Shown: positions 1 to 6,605 of the stretch, one piece after another
How the letters are laid out: each line of letters starts with the position of its first letter
Position numbering within the stretch: position 1 is the first letter of the stretch
Source of the DNA: Acidimicrobiia bacterium
GTDB taxonomy: Bacteria; Actinomycetota; Acidimicrobiia; IMCC26256; PALSA-555
DNA: 7,829 nucleotides
Direction: 5' to 3'
NCBI GenBank assembly: GCA_017853455.1
Contig: JAFMJM010000105.1
Location: 1-7,829 of the forward strand
The notes under the pieces: model-generated
Database searches by the model: none
Told to the model about the DNA's origin: nothing
The model's input: only the letters and a program-made list of their open reading frames with translations
Program-made: the position numbers and the translations under genes

Positions 1-955
1 GGCGCTCGACCAGCGCGCCGAGGAAGCACGTCTCCGGCTGGGGCAGGCACTGGCGGAGTACCGCAACGAGCTCGAGCGGGTCACCCGCGAGGGCGAGGCG
101 GCGGTCGTCGAGCGGATCCGCGCCACGGCGGCCGAGGACGCCCGGGCGGTGGCCGAGCAGCGTCGTGAGAACGACCAGCTGATCGTCACGGCGGAGTCGC
201 TGCTCGACACGTGCACGGCGCGCCTGCGCGACCTCGACGAAGCGATCCGCGCCGGCACCGAGAACGCCCGGGAGCAGATCACCGGCCTCGCCGACGACCG
301 GCGCCTCGACCTCGAGCTCGCCGCCGAGCGGGAGCGCAGCGAAACGCTGCGGCTGGCCGAGGACCGGGCGGCCGTCCTGCGGTCGCTCACGGCCGAGATG
401 GAGCGCCAGGTCGAATCGACCCTGGCGCTGTCGCGCAGCGCCGACGACCGGCTGGCCCAGCAGCTCAACGAGGTGGAGCGCCAGCTCGGTGACGTGCGGC
501 GGGAGTTCGACCAGGTGGTCGAGACGCAGCGCGAGGAGTTGCGGTCGATGGCCCAGGACAGCACCGAGGAGTTCGACGCCCGGCTCGCCCGTCGGGCCGA
601 GGCCCTCGAGCGCATGGTCAACGACCGGCTCTCCTCGATCGAGGACGCCGTCCGCGACGCCAGCCGGAGCCTCGAGTCGGCCCGGGCCGACCAGGCCGCC
701 ATGCTCGAGCGGGAGGCCCGTCGGGGCGGCGCCGAGCTCGAGGAGCTCGTCGACCGGGTCCGTGAGGTCGAGGCCGCGGTGGCCGAGCGTCTCGGCGTCC
801 TCGAGCGCCGGGCCGTGGAGTCCAGCACCGCCCTCGAGGAGGTCCTGGCCCGCATGGGCGACCTGGCCCAGGCCTCGACGGCCCTCGGTCGGGTGACCGG
901 AACCGGTGCACCCCGCGACCGGGGCCCCGACGCGCCGCGTCAGCCGCGCCGCTGA
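1..955 (+). CDS. Coiled-coil protein of unknown function (5' partial)
   Basis: The reading frame is open from base 2 without a start that must be used, so the N-terminus lies outside the window; 317 codons are visible, ending at TGA 953-955. The first obvious in-frame start (GTG 149) is internal, because the same Glu/Arg/Ala/Leu-rich composition continues upstream of it. Nearly the whole visible part is heptad-like, highly charged helix with almost no Gly or Pro, which predicts a long coiled coil. Only the last 25 or so residues (Gly/Pro/Arg/Asp-rich) look disordered. No membrane segment, nucleotide-binding motif or enzyme signature is visible. SMC-like, DivIVA-like or other structural coiled-coil proteins look similar at this level, so no function is assigned. 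A 105-bp gap with its own promoter candidate separates it from the downstream glycan-type genes, so a functional link is not implied. I am confident that it is coding and know nothing of its role. Confidence 0.85.
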   Translation, partial: ALDQRAEEARLRLGQALAEYRNELERVTREGEAAVVERIRATAAEDARAVAEQRRENDQLIVTAESLLDTCTARLRDLDEAIRAGTENAREQITGLADDRRLDLELAAERERSETLRLAEDRAAVLRSLTAEMERQVESTLALSRSADDRLAQQLNEVERQLGDVRREFDQVVETQREELRSMAQDSTEEFDARLARRAEALERMVNDRLSSIEDAVRDASRSLESARADQAAMLEREARRGGAELEELVDRVREVEAAVAERLGVLERRAVESSTALEEVLARMGDLAQASTALGRVTGTGAPRDRGPDAPRQPRR

Positions 956-968
956 TCCGCTGATCCGC
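949..968. repeat. Period-8 direct repeat over a stop codon
   Basis: The unit GCTGATCC occurs twice back to back (951-958 and 959-966), with partial copies on both sides, giving about 2.5 units. The first copy contains the TGA stop of the coiled-coil gene. Such a short repeat is most simply a slippage duplication; no function is proposed. Confidence 0.6.
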
Positions 969-970
969 CC

Positions 971-992
971 GTTCCGCGACGCGTCGCGGGGC
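971..992. promoter_or_regulatory. Perfect 16-bp palindrome: operator or hairpin candidate
   Basis: CCGCGACGCGTCGCGG at 974-989 equals its own reverse complement. As RNA it could fold into a six-pair stem with a CGCG loop, extended to nine pairs at 971-992 if two G-U pairs are allowed. No U tract follows, so it is not a standard intrinsic terminator, although it lies 16 bp after the stop of the coiled-coil gene. It also lies just upstream of the TAGCAT -10 candidate at 1004-1009, covering about -42 to -27 of the expected start, where a dimeric repressor could bind. Operator and weak terminator are both possible. GC-rich DNA produces palindromes often, so confidence in function is low. Confidence 0.4.
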
Positions 993-1003
993 GCCGGTCG
1001 CCC

Positions 1004-1009
1004 TAGCAT
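1004..1009 (+). promoter_or_regulatory. Candidate -10 element upstream of the DUF4012 gene
   Basis: TAGCAT matches the actinobacterial TANNNT -10 pattern and stands out in very GC-rich surroundings. It would place a transcript start near 1016, leaving a leader of about 45 bases before GTG 1061. No good -35 element is seen at the usual spacing; that stretch is occupied by the 974-989 palindrome. Confidence 0.4.
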
Positions 1010-1044
1010 CCTGGGGTGCCCGCCCCGGAGAACCCGTCTCACCC

Positions 1045-1049
1045 GAGGA
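1045..1049 (+). promoter_or_regulatory. Probable ribosome binding site for the GTG start at 1061
   Basis: GAGGA complements the 16S 3' end and lies 11 bases before GTG 1061, slightly long but workable spacing. An in-frame TGA at 1055-1057 makes GTG 1061 the first possible start of this frame, so site and stop together fix the start. Confidence 0.5.
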
Positions 1050-1060
1050 CGGCCTGAGTC

Positions 1061-3946
1061 GTGATCGACCGGGCAGCCGTTGCGTTCGCCGTCACCGGGT
1101 TCGCGGTCGTCCTGCTGGGTGCGGGATTCCGGACCCTCGCCCGGCGCCAGAAGCGTCGGTGGCCGCGGCGCTCGGGTGGGCTGATCCTGCTGGTCGCCCT
1201 GCCGGTGGGCCTCCTCGCGGCCCGGCACGTCTCCGACCGGGCGGTCGTCGTCGCACTGGGTGCGGTCGCGCTCGCGGCGTTCGGGCTGGTGCGCGATCGG
1301 GTCGACGCGCCGAGATGGGTGGTCGGGCCGACCCTGGTGGCGGTCGCCACGGCGGTGACCGTCGTCGGCGGCCTCCGGTTCCCGGTCGCCGGGGTGCCGG
1401 GGGTCGACGAGGCCTGGACCGTGGCGTGGCTGGTCCTGGTCACCCTGGCGTTCGCCGGGGCCGGCAACGCCGACGGGCAGATGCCGGCCCTCGCCGCCGC
1501 GACGGTGCTGCCGATGACCGCGATGGCCCTCTTCGCGTTCCAGGGTGCGGCGGCCACCCTCCTGGCGGCGTTCCTCGGGGGGTCCCTCGCCTTCCTCGCC
1601 TACAACCTCCGGCCGGCGTCGCTCTACCCGGGGCGGACCGGGGCGTCGCTGCTCGGATTCGTGGTGGCGGCCGGAGCCCTGTGGGTCGAGCCGACGCTGC
1701 GGCGGCCGGGCTCGCTCCTGGTCCCCGTGCTGCTCGTGGGGGTGGTCCTGGTCGACGGGACGGTGGTGGTCCTGAGTCGACTCCGGCGCGGTCGTCCGCT
1801 GACCGTGCGCATCCGCGATCACCTGTCGCACCGCCTCGTGGCGTCGGGGCTCCGGCCCACGACGATGATCCTCGTGTTGGTGGTCGCCCAGTTGGTGGTC
1901 GGCGTCGTGGCGGTGTTCGTCGGTCGGCGGGTCCTGGCGCCCGGGCTGGGCGCCCTGGTGGCGGCGGTCGTGCTGGCGGTGGTCACGGGGCTGGCCCTGC
2001 GCGCCCGGATGCGGACCGAGGGTCGTCGACCCAACGGTCGCATCGTGCTGGTCCTGGCCGGGGTGGTGGCGTTCTGCGTGATCGCGACGATCCCGGCGGC
2101 GGCGGCCGGACTGGCGAGCGAGTCCGAGATGAGCCGGGCCCGGTTCCTCGCGTCCGAGGCGATCCGGTCGGCCCGGGCCGGCGACACCGACCGGGCGGCC
2201 GAGCTCTTCGCTCAGGCCGAGGAGGGGTTCGCGGCCGCCGACCACCGCCTGTCGGGGGTCCTGACCGCGCCGAGCCTGGTCGTGCCGGTCGTCGGGGCCA
2301 ACGTCGACGCGGCCCGTCGTCTGGCCCGCACCGGTCGCGATCTCGCGGCGGCCGGGCTCGACCTCTCGCAGGGCGTCACCACCGAGCAGCTGCGGGTGGT
2401 CGACGGCCGGGTCCCGCTCGACACCGTCGCGTCGGTCGAGCCGCGGCTCTCGGGCGCGGCCCGCACGTTGCGCCGGAGCAACCGGACGATCGACCGGGTG
2501 CGCCCGACCTACCTGATCCCGAAGATCGAGCAGACCGTCGTGAAGTTGCGCGACGAGCTGCGCAGCGCAGCCCGCGACGCCGAGCGGGCGGCGGTCACGG
2601 CGCAGGTGGCGCCGCTGGTGCTCGGGCAGGACGCGCCCCGCCACTACCTCCTGCTCGTGCAGAACCCGGCGGAGCTCCGGGGCACGGGTGGGCTCATCGG
2701 GAACTGGGGGGTGATCTCCGCCGAGGGCGGGACCCTCCACCTGGACCGCATGGAACGGACGGCGTCGCTCAACGCCCTGATCGCAGCAAAGGCGCCCGAG
2801 CTCCACGCGCCGGCCGACTACGTCGACCGGTACGGGCGGTTCCAGCCGACGAAGGCGTTCCAGAACGTGAACATCTCGCCGGACTTCCCGACCGTCGCCG
2901 CGGTGGCGGCCGACCTGTACACGCAGGCGTCGGGCCAGACGGTCGACGGCGTGCTCGCGGTCGATCCCTACGGCCTGGCCGCACTGCTCCGACTCACGGG
3001 TCCGGTCCGGGTCGCCGACTGGAACGTGCCGATCACCGCCGACAACGTCGTCGACGTCACGCTGCGCGACGCCTACGCGGCCTACGCCCGCACCCCGGAC
3101 CGGGCCGACTTCCTCGGCGACGTCGCCCGTCAGGCGGTCGACCGCGCGACGAGCGGTGACCTGGCGGGCGTCGCCCAGATCTCCCGGGTGCTGGGCCAGG
3201 CGGCCCACGAGGGGCACCTGCTCCTGTGGTTCGCCGACCCGACGGCCGAGCGGATCGTGCAGGAGATCGGGGTCGGTGGGGGGATCACCGACGTCACCGG
3301 CGACTCGCTCCACGTGAGCGCCACCAACGCCGGCGCCAACAAGCTCGACTACTACCTGGAGCGGACCGTCCGGTACGCGCTCACGCTGACCCCGCAGCCC
3401 GACTGGCGGACGGCCGACGCGGTCGGGACCATCGCCGTCGTCCTGGCCAACGGGGTGCCGCCGTCGGGTCTCCCCCAGATCGTCGCCGGCCCCTACGAAG
3501 GACTCACGAACACGTTCGTCTACGGGCAGAACCACGTCTACCAGTCGGTGTACACGCCGCTCGCCGCCACCGGGGTGCGGGTCGACGGAGCGGCCGGAGG
3601 GGTCGAGGGCGGACGCGAGCTCGGTCGCAACGTGTACTCGGCCTACACCGATGTCTTCGCGCAGCAGACCACCGACCTCACCCTCGACGTGGCGGGCACG
3701 GTGCCGCTGCGCGACGGCGGGTGGTACGACCTGACGATCCAGCGCCAGCCGACCGTCCACCCCGATCGGGTGGAGGTCCGCATCGCCGTCCCCGACGGAT
3801 ACCGGATCATCGACGCCCGCGGCCTCACCATCGAGGACGGTGCCGCGGTGGGCACCATCGACCTGACCCGCACCACCACGGTCCGGGTGCGGCTCGGGGC
3901 GGCGCCGGGCAACCTCTGGGACCGACTCCGCAGCGGATCGGGATGA
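1061..3946 (+). CDS. DUF4012 protein fused to a degenerate WecA/TagO-like membrane domain
   Basis: This 961-residue protein has two halves. Residues 1-315 hold about eleven membrane segments and follow the polyprenyl-phosphate GlcNAc-1-phosphate transferase (PNPT) family in order: RSGGL near 37-41, a GLVRDR loop (75-80) where the family has its DD pair, NADG (136-139) for the DGxDG loop, PGRTGAS (190-196) for GDTGS, and DHLSHRL (253-259) for HLHHRL. The usual catalytic residues are mostly replaced (R78, R192, S256), so I infer no transferase activity. Another membrane segment (328-349) leads to a helical region (355-520) and then DUF4012: PRHYLLL (526-532), ELRGTGGLIG (538-547), NISPDFPT (604-611), VDGVLAVDP (628-636). 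The last 200 residues look beta-rich, with no final anchor. The C-terminal half is probably outside the membrane. It heads an operon with the methyltransferase and GT2 genes, suggesting a role in surface glycan export or attachment. The DUF4012 call is strong; the function is unknown. Confidence 0.88.
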   Translation: MIDRAAVAFAVTGFAVVLLGAGFRTLARRQKRRWPRRSGGLILLVALPVGLLAARHVSDRAVVVALGAVALAAFGLVRDRVDAPRWVVGPTLVAVATAVTVVGGLRFPVAGVPGVDEAWTVAWLVLVTLAFAGAGNADGQMPALAAATVLPMTAMALFAFQGAAATLLAAFLGGSLAFLAYNLRPASLYPGRTGASLLGFVVAAGALWVEPTLRRPGSLLVPVLLVGVVLVDGTVVVLSRLRRGRPLTVRIRDHLSHRLVASGLRPTTMILVLVVAQLVVGVVAVFVGRRVLAPGLGALVAAVVLAVVTGLALRARMRTEGRRPNGRIVLVLAGVVAFCVIATIPAAAAGLASESEMSRARFLASEAIRSARAGDTDRAAELFAQAEEGFAAADHRLSGVLTAPSLVVPVVGANVDAARRLARTGRDLAAAGLDLSQGVTTEQLRVVDGRVPLDTVASVEPRLSGAARTLRRSNRTIDRVRPTYLIPKIEQTVVKLRDELRSAARDAERAAVTAQVAPLVLGQDAPRHYLLLVQNPAELRGTGGLIGNWGVISAEGGTLHLDRMERTASLNALIAAKAPELHAPADYVDRYGRFQPTKAFQNVNISPDFPTVAAVAADLYTQASGQTVDGVLAVDPYGLAALLRLTGPVRVADWNVPITADNVVDVTLRDAYAAYARTPDRADFLGDVARQAVDRATSGDLAGVAQISRVLGQAAHEGHLLLWFADPTAERIVQEIGVGGGITDVTGDSLHVSATNAGANKLDYYLERTVRYALTLTPQPDWRTADAVGTIAVVLANGVPPSGLPQIVAGPYEGLTNTFVYGQNHVYQSVYTPLAATGVRVDGAAGGVEGGRELGRNVYSAYTDVFAQQTTDLTLDVAGTVPLRDGGWYDLTIQRQPTVHPDRVEVRIAVPDGYRIIDARGLTIEDGAAVGTIDLTRTTTVRVRLGAAPGNLWDRLRSGSG

Positions 3947-5640
3947 CCGACCGCCGACCGCTCGCCGCCTACGCCGCCGACGTGACCTCGCAGTTCGGCG
4001 AGGACGGCATCCTCGCCGAGATCCTCGACCGGATCGCGGCGGAGGTGCCTCTCGCCGGGTGGTGCGTCGACGTGGGCGCGGCCGACGGCGTCTGGCTCTC
4101 CAACGTCTGCACGCTGGTCCGGGAGCGGGGCTTCCGGGCGGTGATGATCGAGGCGGACGCCGATCGCTTCGCCGCGCTGTCGCGCAACCACCCCGGTGAC
4201 GACGTGGTGAAGGTGCACGCGACGGTGGGATGGGAGGGCGATGCTCGCCTCGACCGGATCCTGGCGCCCACGCCGGTCCCGGCCGACTTCGACGTCTGCT
4301 CCATCGACGTCGACGGCAACGACCACTGGGTGCTCGGGTCGCTCGTCGACCACCGACCCAAGGTGGTGGTCGTCGAGTTCAACCCGACCATCCCGAACGC
4401 GGTCGACTACGTCCAGGCCCCCGACCCCCGGGTGGCGCGAGGCGCCAGTGCCGCCGCCATGGTCCGTCTCGGCCGGTCGCTCGGGTACTCCCCGGTGGCG
4501 GCGACGGTCTGCAACCTCGTCCTGGTCCGTGACGACCTGGTCGGGGCGGTCGTCGACGATCCGGACGTCGAGACCGAGCTCGACCGGCTGCGCGACCCGG
4601 CCGCCGGGCTCGTGTTCGCCTTCACCGGGTACGACGGCACGACCGTCCTGAGCGCGCCGTTGCACAACCCGTGGTTCCGGACGACCGCCTCGGTGGGGGA
4701 CCTCCAGTCTGTGCCCGCCCTCCTGCGCCGCTACCCGGCGTCGTGGGGGGTGCTCCGGCGGACCGCCTGGCGGCTCTGGCGCCCGTTCCCGCGGCGCCTC
4801 CGGGCCGTGGCGCGGAAGGTCACCCGGACCGCACCGGTGGGAGCCCGGGGCACGATCAACCGCACCGTGGCGGTGCCCGTCGCGGCGTCGGCGCCGACGG
4901 TCTTCGGCCGGACCCCGCGGGGTGCGCTGGCCGGCGCCGTGCGCGACCTGCATCCGCGCGACGCGGGGGTCCCGCTCGTCCGGCTCGGCCCCGACACCGA
5001 CGGTGGCTACCTCGTCCCCGACGACCTCGACGGGATCGTGGCGTGCTTCTCCCCCGGGGTGGGCGACGCCACCGGGTTCGACGACGCCTGCGCCGCGCGC
5101 GGGATGCGGGTCTTCCAGGCCGACGGCACGGTCGCCGACCCGGGGCGCGGGCACCACTTCGTGGACCGCAACCTCGGCCGGGCCGACTCCGACACGACGA
5201 TCACCCTCGGATCGTGGGTGGCGCAGGCCGACCCCGGACCGGGTGACCTCCTGCTCCAGATGGACGTCGAGGGCGCCGAGTACGAGGTGCTCCTGGCCAC
5301 CCCGCCGGAGGTGCTGGCGCGGTTCCGGGTGATCGTGCTCGAGCTCCACCACCTCGCCGCCCTGGGTGATGGCGCGGTGTTCCGGCTGTTCCGCGCCACC
5401 CTCGACCGGCTCCTCGCCGGGCACACCTGCGTGCACGCGCACCCCAACAACGTCGTGCCGCCGGCCCGCGTCGACGGGATCGTCGTTCCGCCCCTGCTCG
5501 AGGTGACCTTCCTGCGTGACGACCGCGTCCGCGGCGACGGATTCGTCACGGAGTTCCCGCACCCCCTCGACCGCGACAACGTCGCCGGACCCACGGTGGT
5601 GTTGCCCCCGGCCTTCCGCCGGGTCCGGTCCGACGGTTGA
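3943..5640 (+). CDS. Tandem two-domain FkbM-like SAM-dependent methyltransferase
   Basis: ATG 3943 overlaps the TGA of the DUF4012 gene (ATGA, 3943-3946), indicating translational coupling; the frame is open further upstream, but only as out-of-frame reading of that gene. The 565-residue product has two methyltransferase-like domains. The first (about 10-240) shows SQFGEDGIL (16-24), the SAM-loop motif VDVGAADG (42-49), IDVDGND (121-127) and VVVEFNP (142-148). The second (about 335-545) shows DTDGGYLVP (351-359), SPGVGD (370-375), MDVEGAEYEVL (440-450) and VLELHHL (465-471), typical of FkbM enzymes, which O-methylate sugars or related natural products. The domains differ in sequence, so this is a fusion of two subfamilies rather than a recent duplication. 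An Arg-rich, low-complexity linker (about 245-335) joins them. No signal peptide or membrane segment is seen, so it should be cytosolic. Likely substrates are glycan precursors, by context. The methyltransferase fold is well supported; substrate and activity of each half are unknown. Confidence 0.87.
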   Translation: MTDRRPLAAYAADVTSQFGEDGILAEILDRIAAEVPLAGWCVDVGAADGVWLSNVCTLVRERGFRAVMIEADADRFAALSRNHPGDDVVKVHATVGWEGDARLDRILAPTPVPADFDVCSIDVDGNDHWVLGSLVDHRPKVVVVEFNPTIPNAVDYVQAPDPRVARGASAAAMVRLGRSLGYSPVAATVCNLVLVRDDLVGAVVDDPDVETELDRLRDPAAGLVFAFTGYDGTTVLSAPLHNPWFRTTASVGDLQSVPALLRRYPASWGVLRRTAWRLWRPFPRRLRAVARKVTRTAPVGARGTINRTVAVPVAASAPTVFGRTPRGALAGAVRDLHPRDAGVPLVRLGPDTDGGYLVPDDLDGIVACFSPGVGDATGFDDACAARGMRVFQADGTVADPGRGHHFVDRNLGRADSDTTITLGSWVAQADPGPGDLLLQMDVEGAEYEVLLATPPEVLARFRVIVLELHHLAALGDGAVFRLFRATLDRLLAGHTCVHAHPNNVVPPARVDGIVVPPLLEVTFLRDDRVRGDGFVTEFPHPLDRDNVAGPTVVLPPAFRRVRSDG

Positions 5641-5648
5641 CCGGCTCC

Positions 5649-5654
5649 TACGCT
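5649..5654 (+). promoter_or_regulatory. Candidate internal -10 element before the GT2 gene
   Basis: TACGCT fits TANNNT and lies in the 41-bp gap between the methyltransferase stop and ATG 5682, which would give a leader of about 20 bases. No convincing -35 is found at the right distance. It could supply extra transcription of the glycosyltransferase, or be chance. Confidence 0.22.
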
Positions 5655-5681
5655 GACGGTGGTGGACCGGGGTGCGACGCC

Positions 5682-6605
5682 ATGACGGACGGGCCGTCGC
5701 CGACGAGGGGGACCGGGCCGACGGTCTGGTGCGTCATGGCGTGCCACGACCGGCGCGACCTGACGCTGCGCTGTCTCGAGACGGTGCGGGGACAGCTCGC
5801 CGTCGACGGACTGGGTCTGCGGGTCCTCGTCGTCGACGACGGGTCGAGCGACGGCACTGCGGCCGCGATCGCCGAACGCTTCCCCGAGGTCGACGTCGTC
5901 CGGGGCGACGGCACCTGGTTCTGGGGTGGATCGATGCGTCGGGGCATCGACGTCGCCATCGCTCGTGGCGCCGACGCCCTGTGGCTCGTCAACGACGACG
6001 TGGAGTTCCGACCTGAGGCCCTCGCCCGCCTCGTCGACGCCCTCGGTGCCGCGGCCGCGGGCGGGCAGCGACCGGGTGTGCCGTGGCCGTCGGTCTGGGT
6101 GGTCGGCGCGACGGCCGACCCGGTGACCGGCACCACCACCTACAGCGGGTGGCGCCGCACCGGCCGGTGGCGGCCGCGCGTACGGATGCTGGCGCCGGGG
6201 GACCGGCCCGTCCGGTGCGACTTCGCCAGTTTCAACTCGGTGCTCGTCCCGACCACCGACTACCGCCGACTCGGCGGCATCGACCGTCGCTTCCCCCACG
6301 GATACGGGGACCACGACCTCAGCCGACGGGCCACCCGGGCGGGGATCCCCCTCCTGCTCGTCCCCGGATTCGTCGGTCGGTGCGCACCGAACCCGGCGCC
6401 GGCCTGGACCGACCCGACCCTCCCGGTCCGGGTCCGCCTGCGTGACCTCCACTCGCGCCGGAACCGTCCGCCGGGCCAGGCGTGGCGCTTCGTGGTGCGC
6501 CACTACGGGGTGTTCGCCCCGATCCTGTTCCTCCGCCCGTACGTGTCGATCCTCACCGGCTCGCTCAGGAGCGGAATCCGGGGTCGTCGAGCAGCCGGGC
6601 GATGA
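5682..6605 (+). CDS. GT2 family (GT-A fold) glycosyltransferase
   Basis: This predicted cytosolic enzyme of 307 residues should transfer a sugar from a nucleotide-sugar donor. From ATG 5682, the nucleotide-binding strand VVDDGSSDGT starts at 50, WFWGGSMRRG (79-88) resembles the WFWGG-type segment of rhamnosyl/galactofuranosyl-like GT2 proteins, and LVNDDVEF (102-109) carries the metal-binding aspartates. FNSVLVP marks the acceptor side, and GYGDHDLSRR (207-216) is the ED-type catalytic motif. The C-terminal HYGVFAPILFLRPYVSIL stretch is hydrophobic and may touch the membrane. A TTG at 5637 could start the frame with a TTGA overlap on the upstream stop, but the 15 extra codons have visibly lower third-position GC than the rest, so ATG 5682 is preferred. 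It follows the methyltransferase by 41 bp in the same operon, and its last 41 bp overlap the converging sulfotransferase-like gene. The family call is firm; donor and acceptor are unknown. Confidence 0.9.
   Translation: MTDGPSPTRGTGPTVWCVMACHDRRDLTLRCLETVRGQLAVDGLGLRVLVVDDGSSDGTAAAIAERFPEVDVVRGDGTWFWGGSMRRGIDVAIARGADALWLVNDDVEFRPEALARLVDALGAAAAGGQRPGVPWPSVWVVGATADPVTGTTTYSGWRRTGRWRPRVRMLAPGDRPVRCDFASFNSVLVPTTDYRRLGGIDRRFPHGYGDHDLSRRATRAGIPLLLVPGFVGRCAPNPAPAWTDPTLPVRVRLRDLHSRRNRPPGQAWRFVVRHYGVFAPILFLRPYVSILTGSLRSGIRGRRAAGR

Noticed and set aside
971..992. Intrinsic terminator for the coiled-coil gene
   Set aside because: The hairpin is plausible but there is no U tract after it, so I kept it only as a palindrome of uncertain role.
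1159..3159. 666-codon plus-strand open frame inside the DUF4012 gene
   Set aside because: Gly/Arg/Pro-rich shadow frame; the competing frame has ordered membrane segments and DUF4012 motifs.
3226..3942. Upstream extension of the methyltransferase frame by 239 codons
   Set aside because: This part is Arg-rich out-of-frame reading of the DUF4012 gene. ATG 3943 immediately precedes the SQFGEDGIL domain start and overlaps the upstream stop.
3643..5562. 639-codon open frame on the minus strand opposite the DUF4012 end and the methyltransferase
   Set aside because: Composition is low-complexity Arg/His/Gly/Val with no recognisable domain. It mirrors two genes with clear motifs and is the usual antisense shadow of GC-rich coding DNA.
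5007..6503. 498-codon minus-strand open frame opposite the methyltransferase end and GT2 gene
   Set aside because: Arg/Pro/Ser/Thr-rich nonsense composition, no motifs, and it crosses a real gene boundary on the other strand.
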